Positions 44,078 through 53,612 of a DNA stretch of 53,675 bases are shown piece after piece. Position numbers and translations under genes: made by a program. Origin of the DNA: Candidatus Poribacteria bacterium. Its GTDB lineage: Bacteria; Poribacteria; WGA-4E; WGA-3G. Under the pieces are notes generated by a model, which saw only the letters and a program-made list of their open reading frames with translations, was not told the DNA's origin and searched no databases. The first letter of the stretch is position 1. The number at the start of each line of letters is the position of its first letter. The stretch spans positions 1 through 53,675 of the forward strand of contig JAPPCZ010000070.1 of assembly GCA_028824685.1 (NCBI GenBank), given 5' to 3'.

Positions 44078-45592
44078 GTGACAAAACGAAAAAAGAAAAA
44101 CAATTTCAACAATAAAATCCTTACACACACCGTAAGGATTCTGCCCAAAAAAATCTCGGTGTTTTGTAAGTACACACGGATAGCAGTGCTGCTATTTGGG
44201 GTGATTCTTTCACTGTTTATTTTGTCATTTCAAGCAGATGTTCACGCTGAACAGGACTTACAACACGCCATAACACAATCAAGACGGACAGCGATCGTAA
44301 CAGCAGTTGAACATGCGAGTCCCGCAGTTGTGAATATCAGTGCTACGCGAAACGTTACGCGACCAACTCTTTTTGATGAATTTTACGAACGATTTTATGG
44401 ATTTGAGCCTCCTATTCGCAAACATACGCTACGTGAAGTCGGTTCAGGCGTAATTATTAGCAAAGACGGTTATATCCTTACCAATCACCACGTCATTGAG
44501 GATGCCGAAAAGATCAGGGTTGCTATCGCTGACGGACGAGAATTTGATGCACATATACTTGGCTTCGATTTTTTCTCGGACCTCGCACTTTTAAAAGTTA
44601 ATACGAAAGAGGATCTACCAGAAATAAAATGGGGCGACTCTGGTGATTTACTAATTGGTGAATGGGCACTCGCGATAGGAAATCCTTTCGGACTTTCAAT
44701 CGGTAATGCTCAACCTACGGTAACAGTTGGTATTGTCAGCGCAACGCAACGTTCTCTGGCAGTAGACAACCGTTTTTATGAAGCACTAATTCAGACAGAT
44801 GCGTCTGTTAACCCTGGGAATAGTGGTGGTGCTTTGGTAAATGTACATGGCGAACTTATCGGTATAAACACCGTCATCCGTTCAACGAGCGGTGGTTCAC
44901 AAGGGGTCGGATTTGCTATTCCTGCAAATAAAGCAAGAAAGGTAATAGAGAAGATTACCGAACACGGATGCATTGTTCCGCCTTATCTTGGTGTGGAGAT
45001 ACAGTCTATAACCGGAGAAATGGCTGAAAAAATTTTGGGGAAGGAAGTTTCACAAAAATCCATTTTTTCTCGCGGGGTTTTAGTATCAGAGCTGGAAAAA
45101 CAGAGTCCTATTGCCGCTGCCGGTATTAAACGGGGCGACATCATCTCGGTCGTCTCTGGCCGTCGAATTAAGGATGAAAACGATTTTAAGGCTATTGTCC
45201 GTTTGCTCCCACTCAACCAAAACATCCAGTGTGAATTCATACGTCGTGGCAAAAAAAGAGAGGCGAACTTCAAACTAAAGACACTGGAATGGGAATATGC
45301 ACCACAAAGATGGGGACTCACACTCACGCAGCCCGACAAGAAGAGGGCGAAAAAATATAAACACCGTGGTGTTGTTATCTCACACATTGAAAGAGGAAAT
45401 GAATTAGCAGAAGTTCTCAAGAAAGGGGACAACATCTACCGAATAGATGAAATTGAAATTCATACCCTTGAGATTTTTAAAATTGTAGATAAACAGATTC
45501 ATGCCCCAAGTAAAATTCCACTCTACTTTGAAAGAAATGGTGAGCAGAAGTCTATTCTTATCACTTTTGAGAGGAACAATCGCTGGAGATAG
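44078..45592 (+). CDS. HtrA/DegP-type serine protease with two PDZ domains
   Basis: 504 residues, GTG start. One N-terminal membrane segment (IAVLLFGVILSLFILSF) anchors it. The trypsin-like domain has an intact triad: His138 (LTNHHVI), Asp168 (FSDLALLKV) and Ser249 (NPGNSGGAL). Two PDZ domains follow (YLGVEIQSITGE to about 400 and WGLTLTQPDKK to the end). Acts in the periplasm on misfolded proteins. It starts 22 bp after the M28 peptidase. Confidence 0.95.
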   Translation: MTKRKKKNNFNNKILTHTVRILPKKISVFCKYTRIAVLLFGVILSLFILSFQADVHAEQDLQHAITQSRRTAIVTAVEHASPAVVNISATRNVTRPTLFDEFYERFYGFEPPIRKHTLREVGSGVIISKDGYILTNHHVIEDAEKIRVAIADGREFDAHILGFDFFSDLALLKVNTKEDLPEIKWGDSGDLLIGEWALAIGNPFGLSIGNAQPTVTVGIVSATQRSLAVDNRFYEALIQTDASVNPGNSGGALVNVHGELIGINTVIRSTSGGSQGVGFAIPANKARKVIEKITEHGCIVPPYLGVEIQSITGEMAEKILGKEVSQKSIFSRGVLVSELEKQSPIAAAGIKRGDIISVVSGRRIKDENDFKAIVRLLPLNQNIQCEFIRRGKKREANFKLKTLEWEYAPQRWGLTLTQPDKKRAKKYKHRGVVISHIERGNELAEVLKKGDNIYRIDEIEIHTLEIFKIVDKQIHAPSKIPLYFERNGEQKSILITFERNNRWR

Positions 45593-45719
45593 GTGTTTTA
45601 AGGGTGATAAAACGAACAAAGTCAGACCTTTGTTCAGTGGAATAATAAGGTACAAGATAGAACCTTAAACATCTGAATGAGATACGAATTCCATCAAGTT
45701 ATGACAATGGAGAATGAAA

Positions 45720-46439
45720 ATGAAATTGCAGTTACCCACAATCATTATTGTTTGTCTGTCCATTGTGTTGATTCTTTCCATACATTTCTTGGGAGGAAAC
45801 ACTCAATCTATTAAAGAGGCTAACGAGGAAAGCAGTGATTTTCAAGCAGTTCGGATTGATGCTGAGAACGCATATAACGCACAAGATTTCACGCAAGCGA
45901 TAGATCTATATGGACAGGCATTAGACTTACGTCCTGAAAACGCAGAGGTGTATAACGACCTCGGATCTGTTCACTACGATCTCGGGCTGAAATATGCCGG
46001 ACCAGATTGGCCCTCATTACCAGTAAAATATTTGGACGAATCGGTTGAAGATGCACTTGCAGTACTTGACCGTGCTATTCAAATAACAGAGTCGGGCTAT
46101 CTCGTTTTGAAAACCAGTTCGACTGAAATAGCAAAAGCAATTGAAAAAAAAGCAAAGGAAAAAGGGGCTGCTGTTTTTCCTTATTTCGGAAACACACAAA
46201 CTACGCTTAATATTCTTGTTGGATCTACAAAAGACCATCTATTAGAGGCGCGTTGGTCGTATCGTAAGGCTTTAGAGTTAAAATCTACCTATGCTCCTGC
46301 ATATCGCAATCTCGGTTCGTTTTATATGAAAATAGGTATTATGGATAAGGCTATCAATTATTTGCGAGAAGCATACAGACGTGAACCGAGTGATGAAATA
46401 CTCGGGGAATATCTGCAACAATTCCGCGGCCAATATTAG
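45720..46439 (+). CDS. Membrane-anchored TPR protein
   Basis: 239 residues from the ATG at 45720, which has GGAG 7 bases upstream; the earlier ATG at 45714 abuts that site. An N-terminal hydrophobic segment (PTIIIVCLSIVLILSIHFLG) is followed by TPR units: AYNAQDFTQAIDLYGQALDL, AEVYNDLGSVHYDLG, ARWSYRKALELKSTYAPAY and AYRNLGSFYMKIGIMDKAI. A scaffold or assembly factor facing the periplasm is likely. Function unknown. Confidence 0.85.
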   Translation: MKLQLPTIIIVCLSIVLILSIHFLGGNTQSIKEANEESSDFQAVRIDAENAYNAQDFTQAIDLYGQALDLRPENAEVYNDLGSVHYDLGLKYAGPDWPSLPVKYLDESVEDALAVLDRAIQITESGYLVLKTSSTEIAKAIEKKAKEKGAAVFPYFGNTQTTLNILVGSTKDHLLEARWSYRKALELKSTYAPAYRNLGSFYMKIGIMDKAINYLREAYRREPSDEILGEYLQQFRGQY

Positions 46440-46776
46440 AAACTGTCTCTCATAGCTACTTTATTATATCCCAAGCTGTTACCTACAAGATTTTAGGTAG
46501 ACAAACGCCATTTTTAATAGATAATAATTCATTATTCGCTAAATATCGTAGCGCAAACTTTCAGTTTGCGTATTCACAGACACAATCTAAAAGTTTGTGC
46601 TACATAGGTGGCAACTTAGTCGTCTGCCCATTCTGAAATTGCGAGTCGTGTCAGTAGTTGGGAATCAGAGTTCCCTCCTACAAAGAGGAATTTTTGAGTA
46701 GGAGCGATCTCCGAATCGCGACCTTTACTCATAACACTTCGCGGGGTTCGTGCTATAGATTTACAAGATATTAATT
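46440..46776. other. Gene-free region with hairpin repeats
   Basis: 337 bp with no supportable gene. 46548-46570 contains an 8-bp stem (CGCAAACT/AGTTTGCG). 46654-46681 is a GGGAA/TTCCC member and 46698-46722 a GCGAT/ATCGC member of the GTAGG/CCTAC family. The order of these two cores matches that at 1543-1612 but is opposite to that at 9351-9412. Confidence 0.75.
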
Positions 46777-49700
46777 ATGGAAAGCCTAACGCAAAAACGT
46801 TGTGCTAACTGTGGTTTTATGATTTCAACAGCCAAGTTTTGTGGTGAATGTGGTCGCCCACTTGATGAAACAGACACACCGCTTAGCACAACTCCTATCA
46901 GCAAGGCAGAAAGACGACAACTGACAGTTTTGTTCTGTGATGTTATAGATTCAACTGCATTGACAGAACAACTGGACCCAGAAGATTTACGGCAAGTATT
47001 GGACGCATATCGGGCGTCTGTTGCAGAAGTCGTTTTAGAATATGATGGACACATCGCACGTTACTTTGGTGATGGTATCTTAGTGTACTTCGGGTACCCA
47101 ATTGCACATGAAGATGCAACACGCCGCGCTGTCCAGGCAGGTATAGATATTGTCGCTGGATTAGAAAATCTGAATACTCGCTTGATAGAGACATTTGGTA
47201 TCCAAATACAACTTCGTCTAAGTATTGACACTGGCTTAGTAGTTGTGTGGGAAGTTGGGATGCCTGTCGGAAAGCCAAGTGAGCATATCTCTTCTTTGGA
47301 ACGTTACCATGGTGATGCGATAGACATTGTTGGAAAAACTCCGAATATAGCTGCCCGTATGCAACAAGTTGCCCCTCCAAACGGCATCGTTGTTGGCGGC
47401 ACCACGCTCAGATTGATTGAAGGCTTTTTTACATATCAAGACTTCGGTACATTAGAATTGAAAGGGATTTCGCAACCTGTTCCGATTTATCAGATACTCG
47501 ACGAGCATCCGGATAGTGCACTCCCAGATTTCAGACGCGAACAAGCAAAACTTCCGTTACAAAGCAATGTGACTCCTTTAATTGGAAGAAATCGACAAGT
47601 TGCAACCTTAAAGGCACGGTGGAAACTCGCAACAACATCATCGGGACAGGTTGTGTTGATTGAAGGCGAAGCAGGCATTGGAAAATCTCGTATTGTTGCT
47701 GTTATTGCTGATCAGGTAGCAGAGGCTGAAGCGCAAATCTTAGAGTGCCGTGGTTCACCGTATTCGCAAAATAGTCCGCTCTATCCAATTTTGTCAATAT
47801 TACGACAACAACTCTTACAGTTTGGAGAAATGGATACTGGTAACACGCGATTGAAAAAACTGGAACAATTCCTAAATACCCATGAATTTTCGTTAAATTT
47901 GCTCCCTCTCTTAGCTGAACTATTAGAAATAGAGGCGGATTACCAAATCTTAGAATTAAAGCCAGCACAACGAAGACGCCGCACTTTACAAGCACTCGCG
48001 CAGATTTTCCTAAAAACTGCCGAGCAAAAATCTCTCCTATTAATTGCTGAAGACCTACATTGGGCTGATCCTTCTACATTGGAATTCCTGCATCTTTTAA
48101 CTTCTCGAATAGAAACCGCGCCTATTCTTGCAATTTTGACATCGCGCTCCGAAATGGAAGTTAGCCAAGATAGCACACAAGCAGAAGCCAGAGCAAAGTT
48201 GAAAACGCTTACTGAATTAGCGTGGGTAACCCAAATATCGTTGAAACGTTTAAACAGAAGACAAGTCTCGCAGATGATTACGGAAGTAGCGGGGGAGCAA
48301 GCGATACCTACGGATATATCTAAACAAATTGCATCAAAAACAGAAGGTGTGCCGCTGTTTGTAGAAGAATTAACACGGATGGCACTTGAAGCCAACTTGC
48401 AAAATATGGATGTTTCAACAGAGATACCTGCAACATTGCAAGCATCACTGACAGCACGGCTTGACCGACTTGGTTCACGGAAAGAACTCGTTCAACTCGG
48501 AGCAACACTTGGTAGAGAGTGGACAGCAGAACTTCTATATAAGGTCATCGTGAGCATGATTGAAGAACCTGAATCGGGTGAGTTTCTCGCCCATCCTAAC
48601 CAGTTCACATCATTACGTCCATTTCCTGAACAAGAGAATAATATTACATGGCTTGAAAAAGAATTACAACAACTGGTTGAAACAGAAATTTTGAGGTGTC
48701 GGCAAACCCATGAAAATAAACAAATTTACACTTTCAAGCATCCGTTGATCCGTGAAACCGCATATCAAGCTTTACTTAAAAGCACAAGACATGCGTACCA
48801 CCGACGTATTGCGACTGTGTTACGGCAAGCCTTTGAGGATGTCGTGCGGGCACAGCCGGAGTTGGTGGCATATCATTACACGGAGGGCGAACTACCTGAA
48901 CGGGCAATTGAATATTGGCAACAAGCAGGGCAACGCGCAGTAGAACGCTCCGCAAATGTTGAGGGTGTCCGGCATTTGACACAAGGGTTAACGCTGTTGC
49001 AGACATTGCCAGAGACACCTGCACGCGCAGCACGCGAATTGGTAATTCAAACAACTTTGGGCCCCGCACTTATTGCAACGAGAGGTTATGCAGCACTTGA
49101 AGTGGAAGAAACATATACGCGCGCAAAAGCACTGTTGGAAACCATGCCTAATAATGAACGCATGCCGCTCCGATTCCCGATTTTGTTTGGATTATGGCTT
49201 TCCTATTTGGTACGGGCAAAGTTACAAACCGCGCGAGAACTTGGAGAACAGTGCCTTGTGATGGCACAACAACAAGAGAACGCAGTGTTGGAAGTGGAGG
49301 CACATCGGGCATTAGGCGCAACGCTTTACTACCTCGGCGAATTAAAGATGGCGCATGCTCACGTTGAAGCAGGGATTGCATGCTATGACCCGCATCAGCA
49401 CCCAGTGCATGCGTTTTTTCACTATCTTGCTGATCCAGGGATGACCTTGCGTTCTTACGCCGCCCCCTTATTGTGGTGTTTAGGATATCCCGAACAAGCT
49501 GTAGTGAAACTACAGGCGGCACAACGGATGGGTGAAGAACGACCACATCCATTCAGTCAGGTGGTCTCCCTTCATTTTGGAGCATTGTTGTACCAGCAAC
49601 GCCGAGACGTAGAGAAAGTCAATACGTATGCTACGGAACTGGTAGCGATTTGCAAAGAGCACGGTTTTTCCGTGTGGGAACCGACGGGTAAAATAATGAA

Positions 49701-50280
49701 AGGTTGGGCATTTCAACAGAATTCTAATGGCACACACGAAGAGGGAATCGCCTTAATTCAAGAAGGAATTGCCGAATGGGAATCTAACCGCTCACGTGTC
49801 CTACGTCCTGTTTATTTGGGAATGTTGGCACATGCTTGTGGACAGGCAGGTAAAATTCAAGATGGACTTCAGGCAGTAGAAAAAGCATTGGCTGCTGGCA
49901 CTGAAAGTGGTGAACGCACTAATGAAGCGGAACTCTACCGTCTCAAAGGTGAACTTTTGTTAAAATCGGAGGAGATAGTTTCAACAACTACCGCAAATAC
50001 ATCTGTAAAAACAATTGAGAAAAACAGTTGTGCGTCTGAGCGTGAAGCTGAAAAATGTTTTCAAAAAGCACTGACTATTGCACAGCACCAAGAAGCAAAA
50101 TTGTGGGAACTCCGAACTGCTGTCAGTTTAAGCAAACTCATGATAACACAGAACCGACATGATGCTGCATACGCTCTGCTTAAACCGATCTATGAATGGT
50201 TCACAGAAGGATTTGAAACAGTTGATCTGGTAGAGGCACGTGACATGTTGAAATTTTTGAGTGAGGGTAAAACGTTATGA
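46777..50280 (+). CDS. Adenylate/guanylate cyclase-AAA ATPase-TPR regulator
   Basis: 1167 residues. N-terminal zinc ribbon (Cys9, Cys12, Cys22, Cys25), class III nucleotide cyclase domain (about 45-240; metal Asp55 in FCDVIDST and Asp99 in YFGDGILVYFG; NIAARM), P-loop ATPase of the AAA_16 type (GEAGIGKSRIV; Walker B LLIAEDLHWADP) and a long C-terminal TPR-like helical region. The canonical HTGxVVVGE loop reads DTGLVVVWE, so the cyclase may be weakened. Such proteins resemble large ATP-hydrolysing signalling switches. The stop overlaps the next start by ATGA. Distant candidate partner: the Crp-like gene at 41650. Confidence 0.88.
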   Translation: MESLTQKRCANCGFMISTAKFCGECGRPLDETDTPLSTTPISKAERRQLTVLFCDVIDSTALTEQLDPEDLRQVLDAYRASVAEVVLEYDGHIARYFGDGILVYFGYPIAHEDATRRAVQAGIDIVAGLENLNTRLIETFGIQIQLRLSIDTGLVVVWEVGMPVGKPSEHISSLERYHGDAIDIVGKTPNIAARMQQVAPPNGIVVGGTTLRLIEGFFTYQDFGTLELKGISQPVPIYQILDEHPDSALPDFRREQAKLPLQSNVTPLIGRNRQVATLKARWKLATTSSGQVVLIEGEAGIGKSRIVAVIADQVAEAEAQILECRGSPYSQNSPLYPILSILRQQLLQFGEMDTGNTRLKKLEQFLNTHEFSLNLLPLLAELLEIEADYQILELKPAQRRRRTLQALAQIFLKTAEQKSLLLIAEDLHWADPSTLEFLHLLTSRIETAPILAILTSRSEMEVSQDSTQAEARAKLKTLTELAWVTQISLKRLNRRQVSQMITEVAGEQAIPTDISKQIASKTEGVPLFVEELTRMALEANLQNMDVSTEIPATLQASLTARLDRLGSRKELVQLGATLGREWTAELLYKVIVSMIEEPESGEFLAHPNQFTSLRPFPEQENNITWLEKELQQLVETEILRCRQTHENKQIYTFKHPLIRETAYQALLKSTRHAYHRRIATVLRQAFEDVVRAQPELVAYHYTEGELPERAIEYWQQAGQRAVERSANVEGVRHLTQGLTLLQTLPETPARAARELVIQTTLGPALIATRGYAALEVEETYTRAKALLETMPNNERMPLRFPILFGLWLSYLVRAKLQTARELGEQCLVMAQQQENAVLEVEAHRALGATLYYLGELKMAHAHVEAGIACYDPHQHPVHAFFHYLADPGMTLRSYAAPLLWCLGYPEQAVVKLQAAQRMGEERPHPFSQVVSLHFGALLYQQRRDVEKVNTYATELVAICKEHGFSVWEPTGKIMKGWAFQQNSNGTHEEGIALIQEGIAEWESNRSRVLRPVYLGMLAHACGQAGKIQDGLQAVEKALAAGTESGERTNEAELYRLKGELLLKSEEIVSTTTANTSVKTIEKNSCASEREAEKCFQKALTIAQHQEAKLWELRTAVSLSKLMITQNRHDAAYALLKPIYEWFTEGFETVDLVEARDMLKFLSEGKTL

Positions 50281-51137
50281 GACTTGGTGTTGTTGGCATG
50301 TGCAGCGATTTCCGAACGCTGAATCAGGAAGAGATAGAAGCAATTCAGGAATTGAAGTTCACTGGGGTAAGTTACCATTTCGCTAGTTCAAATATTCCGC
50401 TCGTTTCTCCAGATGAAATTACGCGATGTCGTCATTTGCTTGACAAAGCACAACTCGATTTGGTACAATTTGGTATTACTTATGGGGAGTGTCTATTTGA
50501 TCCGAATCTCTCAGTCCGAGAAGCAGCAATTGAGGCGGTAAATTGTGGAATGCCAGTGGCAAAAGAACTTGGCGCGTTTCACTATCTTTTCCGACCAGGT
50601 AGTCTAAATCCGGATGGTGCATGGACATCTCACCGGGATAACCATCTGCCTGAATCGATGGAACGCCTAATTGAAACGCTAAAACCTATCGCAGAAAATG
50701 CTGAACGGGAAGCGTTGACACTCGTCATGGAAACACACGCGGTATCTATTATGGACTCACCTGAAACATGTAGAGAGGTCGTTGAGAGAGTCGGTTCCGA
50801 CAGACTTCGTATCGTCATGGATTTTGTAAATCATTTCCAAACGCTTCGTCAGGTCTATGAAAGCGAAGCGAGACTCAACCATATTTTTGATGTCATGGGA
50901 CCGGTTGCGCCTATGGCACACATTAAGGACATTCGTGTTGAAAATGGGTTAGTTTTACATCTCAATGAAGAAGTGCCTGGTGAAGGGGAATTAGAATTAG
51001 GTGTAGCGTTAAAGCGTTTTGACGGACTCTATCCAGATGGCTACGGATTGATAGAACATCTGCCTTTAGAAAAAATTCCACTCGCGAACGCAAATGTACG
51101 CAAAATGGCAACTGAAAATGGGGTTAATATTTATTAA
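50277..51137 (+). CDS. Sugar phosphate isomerase/epimerase-like TIM barrel
   Basis: 286 residues. AP-endonuclease-2/xylose-isomerase-like barrel: GMCSDFRTL, LGAFHYLFRPGS, ALTLVMETHAVSIMDSPET, RIVMDFVNHFQT, MAHIKDIRVENG and GYGLIEHLP supply the expected metal ligands (Glu, Asp, His, Glu). Overlaps the cyclase protein stop by 4 bp (ATGA), so translation is coupled. Substrate unknown; alternatives include inositol or hydroxypyruvate isomerase activity. Confidence 0.87.
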   Translation: MRLGVVGMCSDFRTLNQEEIEAIQELKFTGVSYHFASSNIPLVSPDEITRCRHLLDKAQLDLVQFGITYGECLFDPNLSVREAAIEAVNCGMPVAKELGAFHYLFRPGSLNPDGAWTSHRDNHLPESMERLIETLKPIAENAEREALTLVMETHAVSIMDSPETCREVVERVGSDRLRIVMDFVNHFQTLRQVYESEARLNHIFDVMGPVAPMAHIKDIRVENGLVLHLNEEVPGEGELELGVALKRFDGLYPDGYGLIEHLPLEKIPLANANVRKMATENGVNIY

Positions 51138-51153
51138 TCGGAGGATTCGCATC

Positions 51154-53547
51154 ATGTTAAAGAAAAGACAAATAATACTGCTAATTCTCGTTTTAGGGAT
51201 GGTCTTTTTAACTTATGCCGCGATAGCACAGGAAGAAAATACCGGAGGCGATATACAGAGTAGTGTCAGCAGTATTTGGGACAAAGTAAAATGGCCAATT
51301 ATTGCTGCCGTTTCAATGTTTATTTTCCAAGGTATCCTTTATATAATAAGTTTGTTTAAGAAAGACAGACTCCTGAAAACGCTTCTGAATAAGTATGTGA
51401 TCTTTCATATGAAGGATGGACGCCGCTACCAAGGCACCATGCGTTTAGATACCAGAGGGGCAGAAATTGTCTCCGAAGAATCCAGACAACGCGGGCAAGC
51501 CCCAAGCTATATTTTTAGCAAGGATCAATTGCAGAATGAAATTGGTTCATACATCCGTTATTTAGATACGATGAATGATCGAGAAAAGCAGGAACGGAAA
51601 TGGGAACTTGAGCGATTGAAGAATCCTCCGCTATCGCACAGAATGGTCCGAAAAACCAGAAATATGTTTATTGAACTTAATGCAGCGGCAAAAAATGCTA
51701 TCAGCATGGTATGGGGTAGCATCAAACAAGCAGCAAGCCCTCTACAGGCACAGTTGAATCGGATGAATACAGCAGCTCAAGAATTTGGAGGAGAAGTCAC
51801 ATCATTAGACGATCAATTTACAGAATTCAAAAAAGAATCAGAGCAATTCTTGCAAGAGGAAAGCTATGAGAGGATTATTGAACGCCTCGTGGGCACACGT
51901 GTCAAAATCCGGATAGCGGGTGTAGAGCATGCCAACGGTGAATATATGGCGCTTTTCAAAGATTACAACGGGAAGCACATGACATTCATGAATGTGAGAG
52001 ATAAAGATAATAACGGTTACAGAGACCATTGGGGCTACGATCACGAATATAAACACGATATCAACAACTTTAACCGCCGTGATGACCGAGGACTTAGGTG
52101 TCGAATGATAGAGGACAAGGAAGGTAGGTACTTTTTAGTCTTTGAAAACAATACCTCTTATACGATACAAGTTGGTAAAGTTCGGTTGTTTGATCCAGGT
52201 GGATGGGAAAGAAACCTTGAATTTAAATGGCATGTTGAAGGGCTCAGCGTTAGAAGACTGCGTCTTAACCCGGTAGCACAACATAATGTCGGTCCGTTTG
52301 AACGCGTCAGAACACTGGAACACCGAACACCGAGGCAATTTAAAAAGATAGGACTCGATTTTCGATCTTTTCGAGACGCGGATGTTATCTTTCCTCGCTC
52401 CGTTTGCACTATTATTGAAAGTGCTGAAAAACAACAACAGGAATTATTCAGTATATCTGCATTGACAGATGCGATTCTTGACCGAAGTGAATCTGAGGAA
52501 ATTGCTATTCAGGATACGGAAGGTAAAGCAATTCACGGTATGAACCTTGTTCATGGCTACGTCACTAATGTGAATGAAGAACGAATTGACCTGAAATCAA
52601 TTGATTCAAGTTACAGTCGACGGTGGGAGGTAGAAAGTGCTTATACGCATTTTGACAATACCTTGCGCCATCGAGTTCCTGTGCATCGCAAGTTAATTCC
52701 GTATTTCGCGAACCGCCTTGTTACACAAAACGCACTTGTTGAACAATTAAGAGAGAACAAACTACAGCAAGAGACATTTTCTCAATTAGCGTATCCTAAA
52801 CTCATCAAAAGACAGTTCCGAATTCCATTGATGAAGTTGTTGCCTTCAAATAATGGATTGCGTCTACCTCTTAAAGTGATGGCATTCACAAGCAATGGCG
52901 CTAATGAAGAATTCCGTGTCCTTGAGCGTTTTGAATACGTTCACGAACATCACATGCTTTATGAATCTGTTGGCAATCTGCGGAATGAGCGTCTTGCCAA
53001 AATGGATATATTATGGATAGGCGCTGGCGAAATTTACAAGGGCGGCTACCGTCTTAATATAGACGCGGAACACCGAATCAAAAATTTTGTCAGCCAAGGT
53101 GGGGTCGTCATCGTTTCAGGGCAAGATGTCAAAACGAACTCCAGACAGAGACGCGGTGCAGGATGGATTCCAGAACCGCTGACGGGTGTAGAATATGATG
53201 AAACAGATGAACTCTTACCAACCGCTCAAGGGAGAAGGAGTCGTGTTTTTCATACCCCAAACATGCTTAACACCACGCCAGATACCAAAGAGATTCCCTT
53301 AGTTAAGCTTGACGATATGTGGGTAGACCCACTTGGTAAGTGGAATTCACTCGCGAAGTCTACTGAGCAGGATGCTTCAGCATTACTCACGCTTCCGTTT
53401 CAGAAAGGGTTATATATTGTCACAAGTCTGAAGAACGATACAGAGAGGGATGTGGAGATAAATAATAAGTTGATGGAGAATCTACTTCATTTCTCTGTTA
53501 AGTGGATAGATAACCAGAAGTGGAAACAACGTTTCTTGCCTCGATAA
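51154..53547 (+). CDS. Large membrane-anchored protein of unknown function, possible GATase-1-like C-terminus
   Basis: 797 residues from the ATG at 51154, which has GGAGG 9 bases upstream (the frame opens at 51094, inside the isomerase). Signal peptide (IILLILVLGMVFLTYAAIAQ) and one membrane segment (WPIIAAVSMFIFQGILYIISLF, in part) at about 48-70. The middle is charged and partly coiled, with no domain I recognise. The C-terminal 200 residues (KMDILWIGAGEIYKGG, NFVSQGGVVIVSGQD, VKWIDNQKWKQRF) resemble a DUF4159/glutamine-amidotransferase-like flavodoxin fold without an obvious catalytic Cys. Function unknown. Confidence 0.8.
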   Translation: MLKKRQIILLILVLGMVFLTYAAIAQEENTGGDIQSSVSSIWDKVKWPIIAAVSMFIFQGILYIISLFKKDRLLKTLLNKYVIFHMKDGRRYQGTMRLDTRGAEIVSEESRQRGQAPSYIFSKDQLQNEIGSYIRYLDTMNDREKQERKWELERLKNPPLSHRMVRKTRNMFIELNAAAKNAISMVWGSIKQAASPLQAQLNRMNTAAQEFGGEVTSLDDQFTEFKKESEQFLQEESYERIIERLVGTRVKIRIAGVEHANGEYMALFKDYNGKHMTFMNVRDKDNNGYRDHWGYDHEYKHDINNFNRRDDRGLRCRMIEDKEGRYFLVFENNTSYTIQVGKVRLFDPGGWERNLEFKWHVEGLSVRRLRLNPVAQHNVGPFERVRTLEHRTPRQFKKIGLDFRSFRDADVIFPRSVCTIIESAEKQQQELFSISALTDAILDRSESEEIAIQDTEGKAIHGMNLVHGYVTNVNEERIDLKSIDSSYSRRWEVESAYTHFDNTLRHRVPVHRKLIPYFANRLVTQNALVEQLRENKLQQETFSQLAYPKLIKRQFRIPLMKLLPSNNGLRLPLKVMAFTSNGANEEFRVLERFEYVHEHHMLYESVGNLRNERLAKMDILWIGAGEIYKGGYRLNIDAEHRIKNFVSQGGVVIVSGQDVKTNSRQRRGAGWIPEPLTGVEYDETDELLPTAQGRRSRVFHTPNMLNTTPDTKEIPLVKLDDMWVDPLGKWNSLAKSTEQDASALLTLPFQKGLYIVTSLKNDTERDVEINNKLMENLLHFSVKWIDNQKWKQRFLPR

Positions 53548-53561
53548 TTTCATCAAAATGT

Positions 53562-53608
53562 AATAGGCGTTATTGGTTAGTGAATCTATTTAGCCAATAA
53601 CGCCTATT
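53562..53608. terminator. Bidirectional terminator hairpin
   Basis: AATAGGCGTTATTGG (53562-53576) and CCAATAACGCCTATT (53594-53608) form a perfect 15-bp stem with a 17-base loop. On the plus strand a T-rich run (TTTTAATTCTTTTTC) follows. It lies between the convergent genes ending at 53547 and 53613. Confidence 0.8.
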
Positions 53609-53612
53609 GATT

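Noticed and set aside
45530..45545. AGAAATGGT inside the HtrA gene as a third MITE end
   Set aside because: It lies in coding sequence without a partner repeat, so it is a chance match.
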